A stretch of 33,796 nt of DNA from NCBI GenBank assembly GCA_013823055.1, contig PNLN01000018.1, positions 1-33,796 of the forward strand. The letters are read 5' to 3'. Position numbers and translations under genes: made by a program. The notes beneath the pieces are model-generated. The model had not been told where the DNA came from, made no database searches, and saw only the letters and a program-made list of their open reading frames with translations. This stretch comes from Cyanobacteria bacterium DS2.3.42 (GTDB taxonomy: Bacteria > Cyanobacteriota > Vampirovibrionia > Obscuribacterales > Obscuribacteraceae). Below, piece after piece: positions 1-7,541 of the stretch. How positions within the stretch are numbered: position 1 is the first letter of the stretch; the number at the start of each line of letters is the position of its first letter.

Positions 1-1389
1 TTGATCCTTGGCGAAGTACGCATCCATGTCCGAGAACGGAATCATGTGAAAAGCCAGGTCCCAAGCAGCGAACCACGGATACTCCCACTTGTCGGGCATA
101 GAAACAATGTCGCGATTGTAGACGTGCTTCCAATCTTTATTGCGTCCAAATTTGCGCTGTCCCGGAGGTGGCGGTTGATCCTTGTCACCGTCCAGCCAAT
201 CCGGAACCACGTAGTGGTAAAACTGTTTCGTCCAGAGCAGCCCCGCATAAGCCTGACGTGCCACCAATTTTTCTTCATTCGTCAATGTAGGGTGAATGAC
301 GCCGTCTTTGTAATACAGATCATCTGCCTCAGCCAGACGGACCAGAAAGAGTTTGTCGAATTCATTGCCGAATGGCTCAGCGGGTCGCTCTTCTTCTGAT
401 GAAAGACGCAGATTGATGACGCAAGAATTATTTGCGCCGACTTCAATTATGTAATGCGGAGCAAATTTGGTGCCGGCGCGATCGGGATTAATTGCGTCTT
501 GCTTGTTGTTGATTACATATTCGTGAAAAGCATCTTTCACATACGGTGACGAGTTGGCTAAACCGAACAGTCGCTCGTTGTTGGTTTCGTTTTCAGTAAA
601 GAGTGGCGTGGGTTCTTCCTTTGCTCCTTGTGGTGTTTCGTAAGCAAAAAAGAACTTGCCTAATGTTTCATGCTCAGCCAAAACCAATCCTGGTTTTTCA
701 AATCGCATGTGTGGTCGAGTGCCGACACGATCGTAAGCAGAGCCAAAGCTCCATGTATTGCGGAACCAGAGAGTGGGCAAAAAGTGGATTGTTCTTGCTT
801 CTGAAAAACGGTTGTGGATAGAAACCTTAATGAGAATATCGTCCGGCGTGTTCTTCGCATACTCAACAAACACATCGAAATATTCGTCATTAGCAAAGAC
901 GCCGGTGTCGTACAGTTCAAACTCGGGTAGCGCCCTGCTACGGCGGCGATTCTCATCAAGCAACAAGGCGTAAGGAAACTCATTTTGAGGATACTTGTAC
1001 AGCGCCTTCATGTATGAGTGCGTGACTGTAGAGTCAATGTAGTAATAGTTTTCTTTCACGTCCTCGCCGTGATTGCCTTCATGCCCCGTGAGCCCGTAAA
1101 GCCGTTCTTTCAAAATTGGATCTTTGCCGTTCCACAAGCAAAGTGAAAAGCACAATCGGCATTCGCGATCGCTAATGCCCAGCAAACCGTCTTCTCCCCA
1201 GCGATAGGCACGGCTGCGCGAATGGTCGTGGGTAAAATAGTCCCAGACAGACCCGCCCGCCGAGTAGTCCTCGCGCACTGTGCCCCACTGGCGGTTCGAC
1301 AAATACGGGCCCCAACGCTTCCAATTACGCTGCCTGAGCCTGTCTTCCTCTAGCCGGCGTGTCTCTTGACTGTCATAAACCTGAAGCAT
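1..1389 (-). CDS. GH63/MGH1-like glucosidase, N-terminal part (3' end outside window)
   Basis: The minus-strand frame is open from an ATG at 1389 through base 1 (463 codons, no stop), so the gene runs off the window. The translation starts MLQVYDSQETRRLEEDRLRQ and continues with blocks typical of the large bacterial 'glucosidase' family with an (alpha/alpha)6 MGH1-like domain: NWKRWGPYLSNRQWGTVRED, SRAYRWGEDGLLGISD, LTGHEGNHGEDVKE, YYYIDSTVTHSYMK and, near the edge, DKWEYPWFAAWDLAFHMIP, whose Asp region is expected to carry an acid/base role. Full-length relatives, as I recall, are around 850-900 aa, so roughly half is present. An AAGGAAAG Shine-Dalgarno lies about 8 nt before the ATG. No signal peptide is visible, so it is probably a cytoplasmic hydrolase of an alpha-glucoside or similar sugar. 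It lies 55 bp downstream of the Rieske gene on the same strand and may be co-transcribed. Family call is confident; substrate unknown. Confidence 0.85.
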   Translation of the reverse strand, partial: MLQVYDSQETRRLEEDRLRQRNWKRWGPYLSNRQWGTVREDYSAGGSVWDYFTHDHSRSRAYRWGEDGLLGISDRECRLCFSLCLWNGKDPILKERLYGLTGHEGNHGEDVKENYYYIDSTVTHSYMKALYKYPQNEFPYALLLDENRRRSRALPEFELYDTGVFANDEYFDVFVEYAKNTPDDILIKVSIHNRFSEARTIHFLPTLWFRNTWSFGSAYDRVGTRPHMRFEKPGLVLAEHETLGKFFFAYETPQGAKEEPTPLFTENETNNERLFGLANSSPYVKDAFHEYVINNKQDAINPDRAGTKFAPHYIIEVGANNSCVINLRLSSEEERPAEPFGNEFDKLFLVRLAEADDLYYKDGVIHPTLTNEEKLVARQAYAGLLWTKQFYHYVVPDWLDGDKDQPPPPGQRKFGRNKDWKHVYNRDIVSMPDKWEYPWFAAWDLAFHMIPFSDMDAYFAKDQ

Positions 1390-1444
1390 TGTTGTGTGAC
1401 TTTCCTTGTTTCCCGCCCTATTCAAATTGATTTTGCATCACTAC

Positions 1445-2554
1445 TTAATCGCACATTGCTTTGACGATCAGCTTTTGAAAATGAATGCATAAATGCTCGC
1501 TGTTGGTCAGGAATCGACCAACACTGGGAGTGCCGCCAATCAGCCCCAGTTGCACTGAATTAGTCAAAACATCGTCCTCATTGCCGACTTCCACATTGAA
1601 GTGAATGAGCTCCTCAGCCCACTTCTTATCAACGCCCGGCGCAAAGTATTGCTCGGAAAAACCTTTGCCTGTGTTGGGACCATTCGGCAGCCAGACATCC
1701 ACCGAAAGATTCGGGAAACCGGGATTGATGTTAATCGTGAAATTGGGCCAGAGCAGGTGATACTGAGCCTGTTTGACTGAGCCTTTGGCATCATAGGTCT
1801 TGATCTTGGCGTTGCCTTCCAGCGCGGACTCTCGAACATAGCCAACCTGACTGGAAAACCACTCGTATGCAGTCAACTTATAGCTGTCTTGATCGACATC
1901 GATGGCAGCGCTGAAACCGGGATGAGCAACCGGACAGTGGTAGCACTCAAGATAATTTTCCAGCATCGTCTTCCAATTGGCGCGTGCATCCCATTCGCTA
2001 CGCTCCCACAATTCAAGGTTGTCGAGATCGATACCGCTTTCAGCAATGATGTCCAAAACCTGCCCGAAATAAGATTCCAACGGCCGGCAATCAGGGTCCG
2101 CATTGGCGAAGACCCACGGACCCAATTTTTCTACCTTAATGGGAAGCAACGGGTAATCGCTTGTTGAAAAATTCGGCTCGCGATCGCTGCGCGGTGCTGC
2201 TTTCAACTCGCCGCAAAGATCATACGTCCAAGCGTGATAGCGGCATTGCATAATCTTGGCATTGCCGCAGCCTTTCATGACCTCATGGCGGCGATGACGG
2301 CAAACATTAATGAAGCCTTCCAACCCGTTTTCGTTATGAACGATGACGACCGGAATTTCGCCCACATAACCAGTAATGAAGTCGCCAATATCTTTGAGCT
2401 GCTGCGTTGGTCCTACATACTGCCAACTCTTGCGGAAAATCTTGTGAATCTCCTGTTCAGTCATCGCAGGGTCCGTATACCAGCTTGACGGAAGCGATTC
2501 GCCGCGATCGAGCCCTGCCAGCAATTCACTTGCTTTGTTGACGACTTGTTGCAT
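1445..2554 (-). CDS. Rieske [2Fe-2S] aromatic-ring-hydroxylating-type oxygenase, alpha subunit
   Basis: 369 aa. The frame opens 8 codons earlier, but the ATG at 2554 has an AGGAG Shine-Dalgarno 7 nt upstream, so I use it. The Rieske cluster ligands are visible as C85-R-H87 and C104-R-Y-H107. The mononuclear iron site is in the block ENYLECYHCPVAHPGF, with His206 and His211, and the third ligand is probably an Asp in GNEDDVL near residue 327. The residue three before the first iron His is Glu203, not the Asp that bridges the two metal sites in naphthalene-type dioxygenases; Glu there is known from carnitine/choline/betaine oxygenases (CntA, GbcA types). A quaternary-ammonium substrate is therefore an attractive inference. 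No reductase partner is in the window. The enzyme is full length and cytoplasmic, and lies upstream of the glucosidase. Confidence 0.88.
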   Translation of the reverse strand: MQQVVNKASELLAGLDRGESLPSSWYTDPAMTEQEIHKIFRKSWQYVGPTQQLKDIGDFITGYVGEIPVVIVHNENGLEGFINVCRHRRHEVMKGCGNAKIMQCRYHAWTYDLCGELKAAPRSDREPNFSTSDYPLLPIKVEKLGPWVFANADPDCRPLESYFGQVLDIIAESGIDLDNLELWERSEWDARANWKTMLENYLECYHCPVAHPGFSAAIDVDQDSYKLTAYEWFSSQVGYVRESALEGNAKIKTYDAKGSVKQAQYHLLWPNFTININPGFPNLSVDVWLPNGPNTGKGFSEQYFAPGVDKKWAEELIHFNVEVGNEDDVLTNSVQLGLIGGTPSVGRFLTNSEHLCIHFQKLIVKAMCD

Positions 2555-2868
2555 GAAACTCTCCTGATTGCACAGCAAAGACGCTCTGGATTTAATTCAG
2601 TCGCCGGGAAATGCCTGAAGAAAGAGATGATAACCGATGGGCTCTCCCTTTTGCGTTAAAACGGTTGCCCTGTGAGACTTGCCAGTTGCAAACCGGTAAT
2701 TTTCTGCAAGCGTCAGCTGAGATTTCATCATTAAATCGCACGGTTAACATCCCAAAAATACTGGAAAGTATTGTGCAGGCGCTGGCTCACGCATTGCTGC
2801 GTGATAAGATCTGCCAACTCAAATGGCTCCCCGGCTGAACTGTTGAAAACTTCAGAGGTTGACTTCAC
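2555..2868. other. Divergent intergenic region between Rieske and aldolase genes
   Basis: This 314-bp gap separates two divergent genes and should hold both promoters. A 75-codon plus-strand frame at 2611-2838 has no Shine-Dalgarno and no recognisable features, so I do not call it. The clearest element is a perfect palindrome at 2787-2804 just before a TAAGAT box. I see no convincing -35/-10 pair for either gene. Confidence 0.6.
2787..2804. promoter_or_regulatory. Operator-like perfect palindrome upstream of the aldolase operon
   Basis: TCACGCA-TTGC-TGCGTGA is a 7-bp perfect inverted repeat with a 4-nt centre. It lies 65 nt before the aldolase ATG and abuts GATAAGAT, whose TAAGAT hexamer (2805-2810) could act as a -10 box. 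This is where a repressor site would sit for a sugar operon. It could also form an RNA hairpin. No regulator gene is adjacent, so the binding protein is unknown. Confidence 0.4.
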
Positions 2869-3717
2869 ATGCATTACCGCTTAAATCGCCTATTCCACCC
2901 TGAATCCAAGCGCACGCTAATCGTCGCTATCGACCATGCTCTGTTCAATAACGCCGCCTTCCTGGATGGCATTGAAAATATGGACAAGGTTGTAAAAACC
3001 CTATCTGACGCGAACCCGGATGCCATGTTGTTGTCGCCAGGCGAAGCTCCGCACTTGCAGAAATTGCCCGGGCGCAATAAGCCGGCATTGATGCTGCGTG
3101 CCGACACAGCAAATTTCTACAACGATGTATTGCCGTCATCACGACTGTTTTGCCAGGCATACGAAGGGGCAGTAGAGATGGCAGTTCGCCTCGACGCCGC
3201 CTGCATTCTTCTCAATTTGCTGCAAGTGGATGAATTTCCGGAGATGCTCGAGCAGTGCGTGCACAATATTCTCAGCATGAAAAATATCTGCGATCGCTAC
3301 GGCATGCCGATGGGTATCGAACCGCTATCTTTCCGCAGAAACAATAAAGGCGATATGGAAGGCGACCTCACTCCAGCGCGCGTAGTGACACTTGCTCGCA
3401 TGGCTGCAGAACTCGGCGCCGATTTGATCAAAACAGACCCGACCGATCCCGAAGAAGTATTCGACAAAGTAATCGAAGCAGCTTCCGGTGTACCTGTATG
3501 CGTACGCGGAGGCGGACGTGCTTCCAATCAAGCAATTCTGGAGCACACAGAAAAGCTCGTGGCTGAAGGTGTCGCCGGACTTATTTACGGACGCAACATC
3601 ATCCAACACGAAGATCCGATCGGCATGACGAAAGCACTGCAAGCGGTACTTCATCACGGTGAAAGTTCCAAGAGCGCGCTCAAACACATCCGCGAAGGTG
3701 TGGCGGCCAAACGCTAA
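2869..3717 (+). CDS. Class I aldolase, DeoC/FbaB/LsrF (DhnA) family
   Basis: 282 aa, ATG start with AGAGG 10 nt upstream. The protein has the TIM-barrel layout of the DhnA-type class I aldolases: an early VAIDHALF block (cf. the family D-H-G/A motif), the Schiff-base lysine in GADLIKTDPTDPEE (near residue 190), the phosphate-binding glycine block CVRGGGRAS, and the terminal GLIYGRNIIQHEDPIGMTKA segment. Members cleave or form C-C bonds in phosphorylated ketoses (fructose-1,6-bisphosphate, LsrF products) or make aminoDHQ precursors. It is first in a tight plus-strand set with D-lyxose isomerase (13 bp away), a HAD hydrolase and a sugar-type MFS permease, so a ketose-phosphate aldolase in a sugar catabolic route is most likely. 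The exact substrate cannot be read from the sequence. Confidence 0.82.
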   Translation: MHYRLNRLFHPESKRTLIVAIDHALFNNAAFLDGIENMDKVVKTLSDANPDAMLLSPGEAPHLQKLPGRNKPALMLRADTANFYNDVLPSSRLFCQAYEGAVEMAVRLDAACILLNLLQVDEFPEMLEQCVHNILSMKNICDRYGMPMGIEPLSFRRNNKGDMEGDLTPARVVTLARMAAELGADLIKTDPTDPEEVFDKVIEAASGVPVCVRGGGRASNQAILEHTEKLVAEGVAGLIYGRNIIQHEDPIGMTKALQAVLHHGESSKSALKHIREGVAAKR

Positions 3718-3730
3718 GAGGAGAAAAATT

Positions 3731-4294
3731 ATGAAGCAAAGCGAAATCAATCTGCTTTTGAAAGAAGCGGCAGAGTGTTTGAAAAAACATAACTGGATGC
3801 TTCCTCCTGAGCCGGAATGGTGTGCCACTGATTTCGGATTGGGCGAATATGAGAAAGCTGGTCTAGTCGAAGTACTGCTCTGCAACGAGCCTGAGTACTG
3901 CGAAAAAATCATGTATGCGCGTGAAAACATGGTAACACCATGCCATACGCACTACGAAAAGAAAGAGGACATCATCGTCCGACACGGAAAAGTGAAGTTC
4001 ACTTTGTGGAACAAAAATCCGGAAGAAAACAAAGCGGAAGGAACGGTTGAAATCAAAATCAATCGCAAAATGGAAACCAAGAAATCAGGCGAACCATTTG
4101 AACTAAAAGAAGGCGAGCGCGTCACCCTCACAGCAGGCGTCTGGCACGAATTTGCGCCCGTCGGTGGTCCGGCTTTGATTGGTGAAGTGAGCACCTACTG
4201 CAACGAAGAGACTGACAATGTCTTCGCCAATAAAAAGGTCGACATTTTTCAGGCTCCTGAAGCAGACGAAAAAGTGCTGACACCCTGCTGCTGA
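3731..4294 (+). CDS. D-lyxose ketol-isomerase (cupin sugar isomerase)
   Basis: 187 aa. A longer in-frame opening exists, but the ATG at 3731 is preceded by AGAGGAGAAAAATT, an excellent Shine-Dalgarno 8 nt away and only 13 bp after the aldolase stop. It matches the D-lyxose isomerase family (cupin fold): an N-terminal helical block, then MVTPCHTHYEKKEDIIVRHG carrying the metal ligands (His, His, and Glu/Lys of the H-x-H...K-x-E pattern), TAGVWHEFAP with a further metal His, and GEVSTYCNEETDN. Known members interconvert D-lyxose with D-xylulose and D-mannose with D-fructose, using a divalent metal in the cytoplasm. With the aldolase, HAD and permease it suggests pentose or hexose assimilation. 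No sugar kinase is nearby, which leaves a gap between isomerase and aldolase. Confidence 0.85.
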   Translation: MKQSEINLLLKEAAECLKKHNWMLPPEPEWCATDFGLGEYEKAGLVEVLLCNEPEYCEKIMYARENMVTPCHTHYEKKEDIIVRHGKVKFTLWNKNPEENKAEGTVEIKINRKMETKKSGEPFELKEGERVTLTAGVWHEFAPVGGPALIGEVSTYCNEETDNVFANKKVDIFQAPEADEKVLTPCC

Positions 4295-4297
4295 TCT

Positions 4298-4455
4298 TGT
4301 AGGGGCGACGCCATGCGTCGCCCTGCTCAAACGTCGGCTTTCAAAATTCGGATTCAGAGTTCCAGAGTTCCAGAGTTCCAGAGTTCCAGTGTTCCAGTGT
4401 TCCAGTGTTCCGATATAAAGTTCAAAACCGGGCGACGCATGGCGTCGCCCCTACA
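4298..4455. repeat. 158-bp composite palindromic element (MITE/REP-like) bounded by 26-bp inverted repeats
   Basis: The outer 26 bp at 4298-4323 and 4430-4455 are perfect reverse complements. Each arm is itself a perfect hairpin: a 9-bp stem GGGCGACGC / GCGTCGCCC around an ATG loop, followed by the outward tail CCTACA. The interior holds a 56-bp minisatellite. Three more copies (two full, one partial) of the same unit occur after tRNA-Pro at 15430-15518. The element lies between the lyxose isomerase and HAD genes. Layout and dispersal fit REP/BIME elements mobilised in trans by a RAYT-type transposase, but no such gene is in the window. There is no T-run, so it is not an ordinary terminator. 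Confidence 0.85.
4356..4411 (+). repeat. 8-bp minisatellite, seven units
   Basis: Four copies of AGAGTTCC are followed by three of AGTGTTCC, with no interruptions (56 bp). The two unit types are segregated, which shows expansion by slippage after a single A-to-T change. It lies inside the palindromic element in a non-coding stretch. Confidence 0.95.
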
Positions 4456-4493
4456 GTCGGTGATCAGTCATCGCCAAAACAAAAGGAAAAAAC

Positions 4494-5177
4494 ATGCGCA
4501 CTCCACATGCATTGATATTTGATATGGATGGATTGCTTCTCGATACAGAGATGCATTACAAACGCTCATGGACACAAGCAGCCAAAGAGATGGGCTTCGA
4601 CCTGACGGATGTGCTGTATTTGAAGCTAATCGGAATTACTGTCGCCGATGCAGAAGAAGTTCTGGCTCAAGAATTTGGATCTGGTTTTGCAAAGGACAAA
4701 TTCCACACACGCGCTGCTCACTTATATGAAGAGTTGCACAAAGTAGAAGGCTTGCCCCTCAAACCGGGCGTAAAAGAGCTACTTGTCTGGGCCAAAGAAA
4801 ACAACGTTCCCTGCGCGGTTGGTACATCAACCGTACAGAAAGAAGCAATCGAACGCCTGAAACATCATCAGATCTTCGAATACTTTCAAGTCGTGATTGG
4901 CGGCGATATGGTCGAGAAAGGAAAGCCAAATCCGGATATTTTCCTGAAGGCGCAAGGTGAGTTGAAGCTTTCAGCCGACAATTGCTTGATCCTGGAAGAC
5001 GCGCACAGCGGACTACTCGCAGCACGTGCCGGTGGTATGCGTTCTTGCCTGGTACCTGATCTCCTTCCGGCCTCTGAAGAATCAAAAAACATCGCAGAAG
5101 GCGTGTTCACGTCATTGCATGACGTCCGCGAATGGCTGGCACAGGGCTGCCCGGTCAAAGAAAAGGCATGTTCATAA
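4494..5177 (+). CDS. HAD-superfamily hydrolase, beta-phosphoglucomutase/phosphatase-like
   Basis: 227 aa, ATG start with AAGGAA 7 nt upstream. HAD motif I is LIFDMDGLLLDTE (nucleophile Asp10, acid/base Asp12), motif II is the Thr/Ser of AVGTSTVQ, motif III is the Lys of EKGKPNPDIF, and motif IV is LILEDAHSG. The alpha-helical cap inserted between motifs I and II makes it subfamily I, like beta-phosphoglucomutase, YniC and DOG-type sugar phosphatases. In this operon a sugar-phosphate phosphatase or mutase is likely. It lies 200 bp after the isomerase gene, with the palindromic repeat in between, and 4 bp before the MFS gene. Phosphatase versus mutase cannot be decided from motifs alone. Confidence 0.85.
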   Translation: MRTPHALIFDMDGLLLDTEMHYKRSWTQAAKEMGFDLTDVLYLKLIGITVADAEEVLAQEFGSGFAKDKFHTRAAHLYEELHKVEGLPLKPGVKELLVWAKENNVPCAVGTSTVQKEAIERLKHHQIFEYFQVVIGGDMVEKGKPNPDIFLKAQGELKLSADNCLILEDAHSGLLAARAGGMRSCLVPDLLPASEESKNIAEGVFTSLHDVREWLAQGCPVKEKACS

Positions 5178-5181
5178 CTGA

Positions 5182-6363
5182 ATGATTCGCACGCGTTTAC
5201 TCACATATTTGTGCTACGGCGCGATGATGAGCCTGGCTATAGGCATCAATCTGCTGCCGATTTTTCTCGTGTCGATCCAACACTCATTTCCTGGAGCCAG
5301 CGGAAACGGTCTGACCCAAGAAGAGCTAGGACGCATCGGCTCTCTGGCCTTTATCGGCTTGACCTTCGCAATCATCGCCACCGGTCCGCTTGCCGACCGC
5401 ATGGGCGCAAAAACATTTGCAATCGCCGGCAACCTACTGCTGGCCATCGGCTTGGCAATCACATCTTGGTCGCCAAATTACGCAGTTCTGCTCCTGGCTA
5501 ATTTCATTCTTGGCGTAGGTGCCGGTGTCCTCGATATGGTGCTCAGCCCGATTGTCTCCGCCTTGAATCCGGACAATCGCTCAGCCTCGATGAATTGGCT
5601 GCATTCTTTTTACTGTGTCGGCGCGACAGTTACTGTGTTAGCCGGAACAGCAGCGTTGCAATGCAATATTTCCTGGCGATCTGCCTGTCTAATCCTCATT
5701 CCTCTGCCTATCGCCCTTATATTTGCCCTGGGAGCAATGAAATTTCCGTCGATGACGGCAGAAGGAGAAGTGCGAACTCCGTTTTTAAAACTCGTCTCCG
5801 ACGCCTGGTTTTTCGGCGCATTGGTGGCTATCTTTTTGGGCGGCGCAACCGAACTGGGCATGGCACAATGGCTGCCGGCTTATGCAGAGCTGGGGCTCAA
5901 GTATCCTCAATGGATGGGCGGCACGGCGCTGTTTCTTTTTTCAATTTGCATGGCAATTGGTCGCATGGGAATCGGCGCACTCAGTGAAAAGGTGAATCCA
6001 ATCACAATCATGGCGTGGGGATGCGGTCTGTCCGTTGTTTTGTTCCTTCTGGGTTCTTTCTTCCCAATCAAGATTGTTGCTCTGAGCGCTTGTGTGCTTG
6101 CTGGTTTGACAGGCAGCTGTTTGTGGCCGACCATGCTGGCTATAACAGCGGACAAATATCCCAACGGCGGCGCCACCATGTTTGGTGCACTAGCGGCATT
6201 CGGAAACGCCGGTGGAATTTTCATGCCCTGGGTAGTCGGAGTGATCGCCGACCATTCTTCACTGAGCTGGGGACTGGCTATCAGCGCTTTGGCGCCGTTT
6301 TTCATGCTGCCCCTCGTGATTGCGCTGGGAGCAAAGCGTGCAGCAGTGACGAATCCTACTTAG
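5182..6363 (+). CDS. MFS transporter, probable sugar permease
   Basis: 393 aa with about 12 predicted membrane helices. The inter-helix 2/3 MFS signature is present as GPLADRMGAKTF. It starts 4 bp after the HAD stop without a strong Shine-Dalgarno of its own, so translation is probably coupled. The weakly conserved N-terminal half with MNWLHSFYCVGA resembles fucose-permease-like MFS proteins (inference). The position at the end of an aldolase-isomerase-HAD set points to uptake of the sugar that these enzymes process. Its TAG stop overlaps the serpin's stop codon on the other strand, and no terminator separates the two genes. Confidence 0.8.
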   Translation: MIRTRLLTYLCYGAMMSLAIGINLLPIFLVSIQHSFPGASGNGLTQEELGRIGSLAFIGLTFAIIATGPLADRMGAKTFAIAGNLLLAIGLAITSWSPNYAVLLLANFILGVGAGVLDMVLSPIVSALNPDNRSASMNWLHSFYCVGATVTVLAGTAALQCNISWRSACLILIPLPIALIFALGAMKFPSMTAEGEVRTPFLKLVSDAWFFGALVAIFLGGATELGMAQWLPAYAELGLKYPQWMGGTALFLFSICMAIGRMGIGALSEKVNPITIMAWGCGLSVVLFLLGSFFPIKIVALSACVLAGLTGSCLWPTMLAITADKYPNGGATMFGALAAFGNAGGIFMPWVVGVIADHSSLSWGLAISALAPFFMLPLVIALGAKRAAVTNPT

Positions 6364-7541
6364 TATGTCGGAGCGCCAGTGCGCGGATCGTAAACAGCTC
6401 CGGCAAACATAATTACACGCGTAACCTTGTCCGCCATAACAAAAAGGAACGGTCGATCTACCGTCATTTCAAAGGGTGGTTTAGGCATATGCGCGCTGCC
6501 GTAGGCAGTAACACAAGTGGCTGCAGCGGCTTCAGTGCCTAGTTCATTCACGTCTATGAACGCTTTATGCATTATGTCTGACACGCACAAGAAAGGAGGC
6601 TTTTGCTGCTCAGGTGCAAGTATGTTCCACAGATCGGCCTGCGGAGTGAAAAGCTCTTTTATGCCGATTTGCGAAAGCCAGGAAACAAGCGAGACTCCAA
6701 ATTCCATGCAAAATTTGGGAAATGCCAGCTGCCCTTCTCGCTTGGTCAAACGCGGCATCCACGAGTCCCAGTGCTCTACAGATATTTGTGAGACGAAACT
6801 CGGCAAGTCGATGTTCTTGGCGGGCTGAATCAAATACATATTGAATCGATCGTCGGTATAAGGCAGCTGGACCATTTCCATGTATTGATCGTTGAAGTAT
6901 TCGACCTCGCGGAATCCATGCATTGTCGGCACCTGAATGACGTTGCCGTCAGACAGGTAAAAGTCGCGCGGCAGCGTTCGATTTTCCTGAAACGGTGTTG
7001 ACCAGCGCGCTCTGAAGTATGCGCAATTGAGCAAAACGAAATAGTTGGCCGGAGTCAGTTGCGTAACTATCGAAGGAATCTTTCCGAAAGTTTTTTGACT
7101 CACCCAATTGTTTATCGTTTGAATTGAACTACCATTGCCAAAATCAAGGTTCGCACATTCCGCTGCGTACTGGGTTTGCACATGATCGGCAAACCCTGGA
7201 TGCACCTGGACACTTTGATGAAACCAGGCAGAATTGGCAAGCAAAAATTTTACCGACGCGCCCTCGCCTTTCCACTGCGATTTGTCATTGGTTTCATTCA
7301 AACTGTCAAATACGGTTCGATAATCGAGAGCCAATTCATCACGCCCGAATGAATGTAGACCCAGTGTTTGAAGCATCTCGCTAAGCGTGTTTCCACCTGC
7401 AGCGGCAACCGTCAACTGGAGAGCAGCGCTGATACTTAAAGGTGAAATGCAGATGTTGCTTTTGTGTACACCTAAATGATTCATCAAGCGGAAGCATAGA
7501 TTCGAAGTAGATCTGGCGGTATCGCCTGTGCCTGTCGTCAT
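6360..7541 (-). CDS. Serpin (serine/cysteine protease inhibitor), inhibitory-type
   Basis: 393 aa, normal serpin length. Family marks: [20 protein letters not shown] near the N-terminus (helix B region), [33 protein letters not shown], and the C-terminal signature [10 protein letters not shown]...MFAGAVYDP. The reactive-centre loop begins at about residue 333 with the hinge [10 protein letters not shown], which fits the consensus of inhibitory serpins (small residues at P12-P9, Thr at P14 and P8). Counting from the hinge puts P1-P1' at about Ser349-Ala350, in TAYGSAHMP; a neighbouring Tyr or Met is also possible, so the target class is unsure. No signal peptide, so probably cytoplasmic. The ATG overlaps the amine-oxidase stop as ATGA, with AAGGTGG just upstream: translational coupling. 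Confidence 0.93.
   Translation of the reverse strand: MTTGTGDTARSTSNLCFRLMNHLGVHKSNICISPLSISAALQLTVAAAGGNTLSEMLQTLGLHSFGRDELALDYRTVFDSLNETNDKSQWKGEGASVKFLLANSAWFHQSVQVHPGFADHVQTQYAAECANLDFGNGSSIQTINNWVSQKTFGKIPSIVTQLTPANYFVLLNCAYFRARWSTPFQENRTLPRDFYLSDGNVIQVPTMHGFREVEYFNDQYMEMVQLPYTDDRFNMYLIQPAKNIDLPSFVSQISVEHWDSWMPRLTKREGQLAFPKFCMEFGVSLVSWLSQIGIKELFTPQADLWNILAPEQQKPPFLCVSDIMHKAFIDVNELGTEAAAATCVTAYGSAHMPKPPFEMTVDRPFLFVMADKVTRVIMFAGAVYDPRTGAPTY

Noticed and set aside
2611-2838. 75-codon plus-strand open frame in the Rieske/aldolase gap
   Set aside because: No Shine-Dalgarno, no domain-like composition, and it covers the palindrome and probable promoters.
3325-3930. 201-codon minus-strand frame opposite the aldolase and isomerase genes
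   Set aside because: Shadow of two well-supported plus-strand genes; no recognisable motif and no ribosome site.
4313-4522. 69-codon open frame across the palindromic element
   Set aside because: It translates the minisatellite and hairpin arms; no ribosome site, and it overlaps the start of the HAD gene.
6015-6542. 175-codon plus-strand frame across the MFS and serpin ends
   Set aside because: Out-of-frame shadow of the permease with Arg/Ser-rich, low-quality composition.
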